A stretch of DNA of 64,000 nt from Bacteroidetes bacterium UBA7674 (GTDB taxonomy: Bacteria; Bacteroidota; Bacteroidia; Chitinophagales; Chitinophagaceae): the NCBI GenBank assembly GCA_002483105.1, contig DLHG01000002.1, forward strand, positions 1-64,000. Direction: 5' to 3'. Both the position numbers and the translations under genes were made by a program. Of the stretch, positions 54,293 through 61,988 are shown piece by piece. A model generated the notes under the pieces. It saw nothing but the letters and a program-made list of their open reading frames with translations, made no database searches and had not been told where the DNA came from. The number at the start of each line of letters is the position of its first letter. Position 1 is the first letter of the stretch.

Positions 54293-57200
54293 ATGAAAAC
54301 AATGACAGGTACTTTTTCCCTGACGGGAACACTGGCCTCGGCCCGTGCATTACGAACGAAGGTGGCGAAGACGCGCAAGGCGCTTCTTAAGTCATCAAAA
54401 CTTCTTGGTTGTATTACGGCTCTGGTATTGACTTTTACTTCACTTAATGTTTTTGCGGTTAGTATTCCGGGTGCAACCCTTACTACTACAGCAGGTGCAT
54501 TGACCAGCACAACAACCTGTGTGAACGGTTACTGGGCTCCGGGTTGGACAGGTACTCCTGTAAAATTCTGGAAATGGCAGGTAAGTACTACAGGTTATCA
54601 GAACATCGTGTTCGCTACTCCAACAAGTTCTTCTGCTACCGGTCCGCACAGCGCACAATTTCAATGGAGTATAGATAACGTTAACTGGAATGCTATGACC
54701 ACCTTAACCTGGTCCGGTACGGGTTGTACCGGAACCGGTAATTTGTCTCTGCCATCAGGTGTTGACAACCAGGCTACTGTGTATGTAAGGGCATTAATGA
54801 CAGGTGCATCTGCTTCAGGTGGTACCAGCCGCATGAGTATCCAGGCTTTCTCCGGTGATCTGATACCAGCTGCTTGTACAGGTACGCCAACTGCGGGTTC
54901 TATCTCGGGTGCTACTGCATTTTGTGGTTCAGGTTCTACAACCCTTAATTTAACAGGCGCTACAGCCGGTGTTGGTATTTCTTACCAATGGCAGAGCTCT
55001 CCTGCAGGTGCAGGTACTTGGTCTAATGTGGGTACCAGCAGTACTACCTATAATACAGGTACTGTTTCTGCCTCTACTGACTACAGGGTACAAGTTACTT
55101 GCAGCACCGGTCCTACTACTTCTACTACTGCAACTGCTACTATTACTGTAAATGCTTTGCCAACTGTTGGTACATTATCATTTGCAAGTGGTTCTAATCC
55201 ATTTACAGTGGGTGATGTGATTGACATTGACCCAAGTGTTTCGGGTGGTACATTCCTGAGCAACAACACAAATGCATATGATATTGACCCTACTTCAGGT
55301 GTTGGTAATGCTGACTTTGGTGGTACAGCTGTTGTTACTTATACAATTGTAGATGGCATTACTCTTTGCTCTAACTCTGTAACTCAGAATGTTGACATCG
55401 TATGGCCAAACACACTTGCTCTGTATGCAGGTATTAATGGTACAAGCACTAGCGTTATACCAGGCGAGCCTGATGTTGTAGTAAATCCGTTAACTGCTAC
55501 AGGTTTCGGTAGCAATTCTCCATGTGGTTCAGGCGGCTTAAGCGGTCTTACAGTGAATACTTCTGTTACATCTTTTGCTAATGGAAATCCCCATGTATCT
55601 TATAAAATCAGCCCTACTACAGGTAATGCGTTGAATGTATTCCAGATACATGCAAGAGCCAGGGTATCAGGTACAGGTCCTACCAAAGCAAGACTGGCAT
55701 ACAGCTTCGATGGTATTAACTGGATTCCTGATGGTGAAGTGAACCTGACAAGCGGTAGCTGCGGTGCCAGCGCTAATAACTGGTATTGGACAGTAGGTGG
55801 TCCAACTATCACTGGTATCACAGGTGATTTCTATGTAGGTATCTTCCCTTATGCTTCTGGTTCTAATTCAGGTGTTTTCCAGGTGAATACACTTGAAGTT
55901 TATGGTGAGGTTTCATCTGATGATCCTTGCTCAGGCGGTACTTTAGATGATGGTAACCTGATCTCTTTATCTAATACTTCTATCTGTGGTGGCAGCGGTT
56001 CAAGGACCCTTGAATTCCAACATGATGGCGGTGTAGGTATCAGCTATCAGTATGAGTTCTCTACTGACGGTGGTGTTAACTGGAACCCGACTTCAGCTGC
56101 AGATACTAATGTATTCTTCAATACGGGTACTATCACTACTACGACGATGTATCGTGTTATAGTAACATGTGCTTTCGGTGGTAGCATAGCAAGTGCTCCT
56201 ATTACTATTACTGTAACTCCTGCTCAGCCTCATGACGCGGTAGACCCTGCATCAACAGTTTATTTTGTAGGCGGTACTCAGGATTTTACTACAGTATTCA
56301 CTAACACAGGCCTTACTCCGGACTCAGTTAAATGGGTGAGCAATTATGTGACTACAGCAAACGTAGATGCTTCAGGTGTTGTTGCTAATTTCAACTTCCC
56401 TGCTAATGATGTAAGGATCACACGTGTGAAATACAATGGTGGTTGTGCTACAGCTACTACAGATACTTTCGATATCGTTCATGAGTGTGCTATTGCGTAC
56501 TACTTGGGTGAGAATGGCACTAGCGTAGATGTTACAGATGTACAAAACGTTACTTCTACTAACGTAGCAAGCACAGGCTTCGGTACAGGTGCTAATTGCT
56601 CAAGCGGTGGTAAATCAGGTATGAATACAGCTCCGGCTTCATTCAGCACTTCAGGCGCTCACGTTTCTTACGAGGTGCTGAACAATGATGATGTTATGGG
56701 TGTAGGTGGCTTAAGCGCTACAGTTCGTATTTCAAGTACAGGCCCTGTGTATGCACGTTTGGCTTACAGGGTTCATGATGGTTTAGCGTGGGGTAACTGG
56801 ATAGATGAAGGTGCTGATCATGAGATCACTCCCGACGATTGCGGTTACAGCAACGACGAAATTTTCTGGTGTGAAGCCGGTACTGATGCAGTTGGCCTGC
56901 CTGTACTTACTAATGGTCAGAAAATTGAAGTAGCTGTATTCCCTCACAGCCCGAGTGCATCAGGTGGTACATTCCAACTGAACAGCATGACAGTTTGTGG
57001 CAGGGTTGCTCCTTTCTGCGGAGAGTTGCAAAGCAATGCTATCCTGGATGCAGGTAATGCAGACGTAGATGGTACAGTGTTACCAAACGGTGTTAATCCG
57101 CTACACCTGAATGGTGTTGCTCCAACTGAAACATATTGGGGTACTATAGGTATCGCACCGGGCGAAGGTTATTTCGGTTGTGGTTCTACAGGTAACAATA

Positions 57201-57580
57201 CCGGTGATTTCAATGTAGTTAGTCCTTTATGTGAAGGAGTTGTTGTTGCTGCCGGCTACAGGGGTGCGGGTTCTTGCTTTGATTACATCACTGCAACTGT
57301 TATCCTTGAAGAGTCTTGCGGTAAATCTGCTACAGGTGTGAACAACATCGGTAAAGTTTCAAATGTTTCTTTCTATCCTAATCCGGCTACCGCTATAGTA
57401 AACGTTGTTGCGCAAGAAGCAGTAAACGTTTCGGTTATATCTGTAGATGGAAAATTACTGATAGATCAAAATGATGCTAAGACTATCAATATTAGCAACC
57501 TGGCGAATGGTATTTACTTCATTAAGGCTTATGACGCTCAGAACAATCTGCTGAAAACAGAGAAGTTGATCAAGCAATAA
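54293..57580 (+). CDS. Large T9SS type A surface protein with repeated lectin-like modules
   Basis: 1095 residues. The signal peptide is unusual: about 38 polar, Arg/Lys-rich residues (ARALRTKVAKTRKALLKSSK) precede the hydrophobic core LLGCITALVLTFTSLNVFA; no better start exists. Then a jelly-roll-like unit, two Ig-like units with GISYQWQSSPAGAGTWS and GISYQYEFSTDGGVNW, and two copies of the module shared with the 30019 and 39950 genes (ARLAYSFDGINW, about 55400-55911; ARLAYRVHDGLAW, about 56490-57010). Type A T9SS domain at the end (VSFYPNPATAIVNVV, VISVDGKLLIDQND, LANGIYFIKAYDAQN). Probably an adhesin or polymer-binding protein. A strong terminator follows. Confidence 0.87.
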   Translation: MKTMTGTFSLTGTLASARALRTKVAKTRKALLKSSKLLGCITALVLTFTSLNVFAVSIPGATLTTTAGALTSTTTCVNGYWAPGWTGTPVKFWKWQVSTTGYQNIVFATPTSSSATGPHSAQFQWSIDNVNWNAMTTLTWSGTGCTGTGNLSLPSGVDNQATVYVRALMTGASASGGTSRMSIQAFSGDLIPAACTGTPTAGSISGATAFCGSGSTTLNLTGATAGVGISYQWQSSPAGAGTWSNVGTSSTTYNTGTVSASTDYRVQVTCSTGPTTSTTATATITVNALPTVGTLSFASGSNPFTVGDVIDIDPSVSGGTFLSNNTNAYDIDPTSGVGNADFGGTAVVTYTIVDGITLCSNSVTQNVDIVWPNTLALYAGINGTSTSVIPGEPDVVVNPLTATGFGSNSPCGSGGLSGLTVNTSVTSFANGNPHVSYKISPTTGNALNVFQIHARARVSGTGPTKARLAYSFDGINWIPDGEVNLTSGSCGASANNWYWTVGGPTITGITGDFYVGIFPYASGSNSGVFQVNTLEVYGEVSSDDPCSGGTLDDGNLISLSNTSICGGSGSRTLEFQHDGGVGISYQYEFSTDGGVNWNPTSAADTNVFFNTGTITTTTMYRVIVTCAFGGSIASAPITITVTPAQPHDAVDPASTVYFVGGTQDFTTVFTNTGLTPDSVKWVSNYVTTANVDASGVVANFNFPANDVRITRVKYNGGCATATTDTFDIVHECAIAYYLGENGTSVDVTDVQNVTSTNVASTGFGTGANCSSGGKSGMNTAPASFSTSGAHVSYEVLNNDDVMGVGGLSATVRISSTGPVYARLAYRVHDGLAWGNWIDEGADHEITPDDCGYSNDEIFWCEAGTDAVGLPVLTNGQKIEVAVFPHSPSASGGTFQLNSMTVCGRVAPFCGELQSNAILDAGNADVDGTVLPNGVNPLHLNGVAPTETYWGTIGIAPGEGYFGCGSTGNNTGDFNVVSPLCEGVVVAAGYRGAGSCFDYITATVILEESCGKSATGVNNIGKVSNVSFYPNPATAIVNVVAQEAVNVSVISVDGKLLIDQNDAKTINISNLANGIYFIKAYDAQNNLLKTEKLIKQ

Positions 57581-57598
57581 GGCCTTACAGGTTAATGT

Positions 57599-57632
57599 AA
57601 AGGAGCTGCCTCATTGAGGCAGCTCCTTTTTT
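57599..57632 (+). terminator. Strong terminator, 14-bp stem
   Basis: AAAGGAGCTGCCTC pairs perfectly with GAGGCAGCTCCTTT (57599-57612 with 57616-57629) around ATT, followed by T-rich sequence. Confidence 0.92.
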
Positions 57633-57647
57633 GTGTGACATACCCGT

Positions 57648-57680
57648 TGTGGATAAAAAGCCTGCCAAAAGCTATCCACA
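57648..57680. other. Inverted pair of DnaA boxes, possible replication origin
   Basis: TGTGGATAA (57648-57656) is the exact complement of the DnaA box TTATCCACA; CTATCCACA (57672-57680) is a one-mismatch box in the opposite orientation, 15 bp away. They lie about 140 bp upstream of a RepA-like ATPase. No dnaA, gyrB or other chromosomal origin gene is near. Confidence 0.55.
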
Positions 57681-57819
57681 TTTGCTCGAAGTATTTAATA
57701 CTGTTAGTACTTTTACAATGCGTTCGGAATGAATACCTAGAAAACCATTTTCCCTTCTTAAGTACGACGCACCTCACCGGAGCTCCGAGGTTATTTTTTA
57801 TCTACAAACCTTAATTTTT

Positions 57820-58839
57820 ATGACAGTCGATCAACTAGACGGCCAGGCGCAGCAACAGCGCGAGAAACTCAACGCGGAGAACAACAAAAGCCAGTTCTTC
57901 AAAATTCAGAATGCTAATCATTGGATGAAAGAAGCCCGCAACACCGTGGCGCCCGATATGCTCTTTGGTGAGCTGTGGTATGAGGGTGAACTCTGCATCA
58001 TGTTCGCCGATACCAACCTGGGTAAAAGTATCCTTGCCGTGCAACTGGCAGATAGCATCAGCAGTGGCAAGGCCATCAACGGGTTTAAGCTGGAGGCCAA
58101 ACCGCAAAGAGTGCTTTATTTCGATTTTGAATTGACCATGAAGCAATTCCAGGCGAGATACTCCAACAATTACGAAGACGAATATCAATTCTCTCCCTTG
58201 CTGGACCGCGCCGCCATTAATCCTGATATGGTGATACCCGATTGCTTCGACAGCTTCGAGGATTACCTGTACTTCTCCCTGGAGAAAAGCATCACCCAGC
58301 ACGAAGCAAAGGTGCTGATAATAGACAACATCACCTACCTGCGCAATGAAGCAGAGCGCGCCAAAGATGCACTGCCACTGATGAAAGAGCTAAAGACCCT
58401 GAAAGACAAATACAAGGTCTCCATTATGGCACTGGCGCATACGCCTAAGCGCGACATCTCAAAACCCATCACAGAGAATGACCTGGGCGGCAGTAAGATG
58501 CTGATGAACTTCTGCGACAGCGCATTTGCCATAGGTCGCAGCAACAAGGACCCGCACATCCGCTATGTAAAACAGATAAAGCAGCGCAATACGGAGCAGG
58601 TATATGGCGCGGGCAACGTTCCCGTCTTTATCATCGAGAAGCTGGCTAATTTCCTTCAGTTCAAGCACCAGGGCTTTGCCAGTGAGTACCAGCACCTGAA
58701 GCAGGAGACAGAACCAATATCTCAGCACGTTATCGACAAGATTTATGAGCTGCACGACAAAGGGTTGAGCCAGCATAAGATCGCCAAGGAGTTGGATGTT
58801 TCTGCTGCATCAGTAAATAAATACCTCAAAAGAAGATAA
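57820..58839 (+). CDS. RepA-like AAA (AAA_25) replicative ATPase
   Basis: 339 residues, no signal. The P-loop is ADTNLGKS (63-70, the first Gly replaced by Ala), followed by an RVLYFDFELTMKQFQARYS segment (97-115) and the Walker B KVLIIDN (164-170). ALAHTPKRD (204-212) and DLGGSKMLMNFCDS (221-234) match the RecA-like hexameric helicase RepA (RSF1010) and phage/plasmid AAA_25 ATPases. The C-terminus is a helix-turn-helix (GLSQHKIAKELDVSAASVNK, 315-334). Such proteins unwind plasmid DNA or load the primase. The DUF6371 primase-like gene follows after an origin-like region. Cytoplasmic. Confidence 0.82.
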   Translation: MTVDQLDGQAQQQREKLNAENNKSQFFKIQNANHWMKEARNTVAPDMLFGELWYEGELCIMFADTNLGKSILAVQLADSISSGKAINGFKLEAKPQRVLYFDFELTMKQFQARYSNNYEDEYQFSPLLDRAAINPDMVIPDCFDSFEDYLYFSLEKSITQHEAKVLIIDNITYLRNEAERAKDALPLMKELKTLKDKYKVSIMALAHTPKRDISKPITENDLGGSKMLMNFCDSAFAIGRSNKDPHIRYVKQIKQRNTEQVYGAGNVPVFIIEKLANFLQFKHQGFASEYQHLKQETEPISQHVIDKIYELHDKGLSQHKIAKELDVSAASVNKYLKRR

Positions 58840-58867
58840 CGTTCGGAGCGTTTGCTCACTTCGCTTC

Positions 58868-58982
58868 TCAGGGGTGAACGAACGAACATCTATCAGTAAC
58901 TAATGCTATAACTAATACTATTAGTATAAGTAATAGTATAAGTAATGCTTACAATAATTACCTACCGTTCGTTCACCCCTGA
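58868..58982. repeat. 17-bp inverted repeat around AT-rich tandem repeats, origin-like
   Basis: TCAGGGGTGAACGAACG (58868-58884) and its exact complement (58966-58982) bound an 81-bp AT-rich spacer. The spacer contains two adjacent copies of AGTATAAGTAAT (58923-58934, 58935-58946) and related ACTAATACTAT units in the other orientation, like plasmid iterons. It sits between the RepA-like ATPase and the primase-like gene, so it could be an origin, a replication terminus or an operator. Confidence 0.6.
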
Positions 58983-59022
58983 CAAGCAACAAAGGTGAAC
59001 ACTGCGAACAAAATAAACCCAC

Positions 59023-59923
59023 ATGAGATACTACCGATACACACTGGAGCCTTACAAAGGCCCGAGGAGCCGCTACAGGTGTCCGCAATGTAATAACAGG
59101 CAAAAAAGCGTTTTCCCGCTACATAGACACAGAAACAGGCATGCACCTTGGTGCCCACGTAGGCCGGTGTGCCCGGCAGGATAAGTGTACCTACCACTTC
59201 ACCCCCAAACAATTCTTTGATGAAAAAGGACAGCCACCCGTCGCGCGTAAGAAGCCCGGTAAGATACTATACGAGCAAGGCTGTATAGCAACAGCCGATT
59301 GGCAGAACACGTTGCGTTGCTATAACCAAAACAACTTTGTGCTGCACCTGGCGCATCTGCTGGGCAAGGCGGGCGTAGAGGCAGCTAAGCGCTACCATGT
59401 AGGCACGTCCCGGCACTGGCAGGGAGCCACGATCTTCTGGCAACTGGACGCAAGAGGTATTTGCCGCACGGGAAAAATTATGCTCTTTGACGAGACAACC
59501 TGTAAGCGTGTGAAAGAACCCTTCAATCACATCTGCTGGGTACACTCGCTGAAGGATAAATTGAAACAACCTCTTTATCCAGACTATCACCTGAAGCAAT
59601 GCCTCTTTGGCGAACACCTGCTGACACCGGAGGTACGGGATGTAGCCCTGGTGGAAAGTGAGAAGACGGCTATCATCGCCTCACACTTCTACCAGGACAA
59701 AATATGGTTAGCCACAGGCGGCAAAGAGGGTCTGACCAAAGAACGTTGCGGCATCCTCCGCGATAAGAATGTATTCATCTACCCCGATGTCGGTTCTGAA
59801 GATAAATGGGCCGAGGCAGCCAAGCAGCTGTTCCCGTCGCATAGCATCATGCCGCTGCATGATGAGGAGAGTGGGGTGGATATTGCGGATGTGTTGTGTA
59901 GGAGGGTAAATACCGTCGTTTGA
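59023..59923 (+). pseudogene. DUF6371 primase-like protein, frameshifted at an A6 run
   Basis: The N-terminus, in frame from the ATG at 59023, reads MRYYRYTLEPYKGPRSRY, then CPQCNNRQK (a zinc-ribbon half). At the run AAAAAA (59102-59107) the frame breaks. Removing one A restores KAFSRYIDTETG followed by HLGAHVGRCARQDKC and HFTPKQFF, the standard DUF6371/primase zinc-finger N-terminus. The remainder, open from 59141, is intact and includes VALVESEKTAIIASHF (TOPRIM-like), WLATGGKEGLT, NVFIYPDVGSEDKW and GVDIADVL. The product should help prime replication alongside the ATPase upstream. It may be a mutation or a sequencing indel. Confidence 0.78.
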
Positions 59924-59938
59924 CGGTTGTTTTGTTTT
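59913..59938 (+). terminator. Weak terminator overlapping the DUF6371 stop
   Basis: CCGTC pairs with GACGG around GTTT (59913-59926), followed by TTGTTTTGTTTT. The stem is short; it overlaps the last codons of the primase-like gene. Confidence 0.45.
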
Positions 59939-59965
59939 ACAGATTTCAGTATGTTTAGAAAAAAC

Positions 59966-60232
59966 ATGAAATTAAGAGTTGTAATTTTCCCGTACAGCAA
60001 TGAAGGCGATTTAAATTCTGGTATAAGAAATGCCAGATTTGAACAAAGTGACAATGCTGACGATGAATGGACTAGCGAAGATTTTGACAACAAATTAGAT
60101 TATTTCGTGGGTTACGATGAAGACAAGTTTCCTGAAAATCCTTACCTATTGTTTATTGAGGGTGCTAATTATTATCTGATTAATAGTTCTGATAAGAAAG
60201 CTAAACTCTTAGAACTTATTAAGGCAAAATAG
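59966..60232 (+). CDS. Small hypothetical protein in the mobile module
   Basis: 88 residues from the ATG at 59966; an ATG at 59951 and a TTG at 59927 give longer forms. Acidic, with no signal or membrane segment. It opens with a strand (MKLRVVIFPYSNEG) and contains ARFEQSDNADDEWTSEDFDN and NPYLLFIEGANYYLINSSDK, ending in a helix KKAKLLELIKAK. I recognise no family. It is AT-richer than the ATPase/primase pair upstream and sits 78 bp before the HEPN-like gene, so the two may be a cargo pair. Confidence 0.6.
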   Translation: MKLRVVIFPYSNEGDLNSGIRNARFEQSDNADDEWTSEDFDNKLDYFVGYDEDKFPENPYLLFIEGANYYLINSSDKKAKLLELIKAK

Positions 60233-60310
60233 TTTAGATGTTCACCTCTTGATGCATATATTGAATATTTATTTTGCCCACACACAGGTAATCTCTTTTG
60301 ACTACAAAAA

Positions 60311-61531
60311 ATGGATTTGTGTAGTCTCTCAAACTTTACTTTCGAAGAAACTATGCTTAGCGAAATAATAAACCCTACCTGTTGGAAGCTACAATCTATT
60401 GAGCAGCAATTCCAAGATACTCAAGCGGCGAAGGACAGAGCGTCAAATCTACCTGTAAATGCTTGGTTTAATCCAGACAGTGCAATTTCTCCGGTTAAAC
60501 TATATGCCTATTTGAAGGCAAGGTTTGGTGCGCCTAATGGTTTCATAATGATCTTAAAGAACAAGACGTCTGATAACTTGATTCATTGGCACTATGCACT
60601 AACGACATCACATAGTACCATACATATTTTCGGTAAGACGACTGGACTTGAAATAATTGTAAAAACCGGTTTGGAAATTGTATTTAGCGATGCAGAATGG
60701 GATACATTGGTCACGGGACTGAAATCTGAGATTGCTTTAAGGGGAAAAGAAGTTTCGAAAACTCAAACAGAATTTGAGCATTGGGCACTTTTCATCAATC
60801 CATTTTGCCGTGTAGAATATACGTTGCAGGATTGTATAAGTAGACTACAGAAGCTAAAATTAATGGAGGTTACAAGGCCTGCATTAAATACTAAAGAAGC
60901 AATTGATAAGTATCTGAAAGAGACAAATAAATGGGTGAATAATACGATGAATGCAGCTTCTTTGGGAACAATGATAAGAATGTTAAGTCCAGTTATGGCT
61001 GAGGCATTCATAAATCTTGTTATTTTAGTGTTCCGAAAGGAAGAGTATAAAAAAGATTCAAGACTTTACGATAGTTTACTTAGACAACAAATCGATGTAA
61101 GGATTAAAACGCTGCATTTCAATTGCACCTGTTTCCCAGAACAAATAAACAGTGATAGTGAAGCGTTTAAAAAATTTCATTCTTTAATGAATAAACGCAA
61201 TGATTTTTTACACGGAAATGTCGACCCTAACAAGCTGATAGTGGAAGAAGTTTGGTTCGACCAAAAAACCATCCCTTTGTTTGCAAAAGATGAAGGTGTG
61301 ATTAAAAAGATGACTAAAAATTACTGTACTAATGTTGAACCCGAGACTGCTATAGCTGATTTTCAAACTGTATCAAACCTTATTGAGCTAGTTTTGATGG
61401 CTATGGACGATGATTCCTTAAGACAGTTTGTCCAAATAATGTCGGACCGAATGCCAGGAATAAACAAGAAAAGCAACAGACTGGGAGTACTTTTCCCATC
61501 ACAATACCTCGTAGAAAGTTTTGCTTACTGA
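60311..61531 (+). CDS. Unknown protein with a HEPN-type RxxxxH motif
   Basis: 406 residues, no signal peptide or membrane segment. A mixed alpha/beta N-terminal half (WHYALTTSHSTIHIFGKTTG) is followed by a helical C-terminal half. Near residue 290 the sequence FHSLMNKRNDFLHGNVDPNK holds R296-x4-H301, the catalytic signature of HEPN ribonucleases, on a helix after a long helical stretch (MAEAFINLVILVFRKEEYKK). Many HEPN proteins are toxins or abortive-infection effectors; others are only binding domains. I do not recognise the full-length family. It lies between a plasmid-like module and tRNA-Gln and is AT-rich. An ATG at 60353 is an alternative start. Confidence 0.6.
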   Translation: MDLCSLSNFTFEETMLSEIINPTCWKLQSIEQQFQDTQAAKDRASNLPVNAWFNPDSAISPVKLYAYLKARFGAPNGFIMILKNKTSDNLIHWHYALTTSHSTIHIFGKTTGLEIIVKTGLEIVFSDAEWDTLVTGLKSEIALRGKEVSKTQTEFEHWALFINPFCRVEYTLQDCISRLQKLKLMEVTRPALNTKEAIDKYLKETNKWVNNTMNAASLGTMIRMLSPVMAEAFINLVILVFRKEEYKKDSRLYDSLLRQQIDVRIKTLHFNCTCFPEQINSDSEAFKKFHSLMNKRNDFLHGNVDPNKLIVEEVWFDQKTIPLFAKDEGVIKKMTKNYCTNVEPETAIADFQTVSNLIELVLMAMDDDSLRQFVQIMSDRMPGINKKSNRLGVLFPSQYLVESFAY

Positions 61532-61638
61532 CATTTTTTTAATATGGCGATGTGTTTTCCCCATTCCGCGCCGATTCTCCTGAAAAGAACTCAGCGCCAA
61601 GAAGCTGTGATGTGGGTATGAAGCCAACTCTCAACAAG

Positions 61639-61663
61639 CCTTCGACAGGCTCAGGCTGACAGC
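61639..61663. repeat. Dispersed repeat arm related to 5964-6053
   Basis: CCTTCGACAGGCTCAGGCTGACA, read in reverse, is TGTCAgcCTGAGC...CGAAGG, the same pattern as the arm at 5964 (TGTCATGCTGAGC...GCGAAG). It lies in the 61532-61700 gap, which otherwise shows no gene. Confidence 0.4.
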
Positions 61664-61700
61664 AACCACTGACAATGATGTCCAGAAAGGTATAAACACA

Positions 61701-61729
61701 AAAAAGCCACTCTAAAAGAGTGGCTTTTT
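61701..61729 (-). terminator. Terminator of tRNA-Gln
   Basis: AAAAAGCCACTCT pairs perfectly with AGAGTGGCTTTTT (13 bp, loop AAA). It lies just past the CCA end of the minus-strand tRNA. A close relative is at 25033-25059. Confidence 0.9.
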
Positions 61730-61734
61730 ACCTT

Positions 61735-61808
61735 TGGTAGTCCGACCAGGATTCGAACCTAGACAAACAGTACCAAAAACTGTGGTGCTACCGTTACACC
61801 ATCGGACT
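61735..61808 (-). tRNA. tRNA-Gln (anticodon TTG)
   Basis: On the minus strand: acceptor AGTCCGA pairs with TCGGACT; D-arm GGTGTAACGGTAGCACC; anticodon stem ACAGT/ACTGT with loop TTTTGGT, anticodon TTG; T-arm with GGTTCGAATCC; discriminator A; CCA encoded at 61735-61737. All arms pair, so it is functional. It is divergent from the penicillin-binding protein gene and its 3' end faces the plasmid-like module. Confidence 0.96.
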
Positions 61809-61988
61809 AACCCGTTTGGGATGGCAAATTTACATCGGGTTTTTTAAAAAGGCAAAACATTTTCACAATATTATTTTTTGCATACACTGTGCATAAAATA
61901 AAGGCCTAAAGGCCCTTTGTACAGCTTTTAACTTCGGCTTTTTACAGTAGGTTTGTAAAAGAGTTTTCCCCTTTAATCATTTTTGAGT

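Noticed and set aside
57648..57680. Chromosomal oriC
   Set aside because: Only two boxes, and no dnaA, dnaN or gyrB nearby. The neighbouring RepA-like ATPase favours a plasmid-type origin.
59101..59110. dnaX-type programmed -1 frameshift at A AAA AAG
   Set aside because: The zero-frame codons are CAA AAA AGC, so the heptamer is in the wrong register, and the shift needed is +1.
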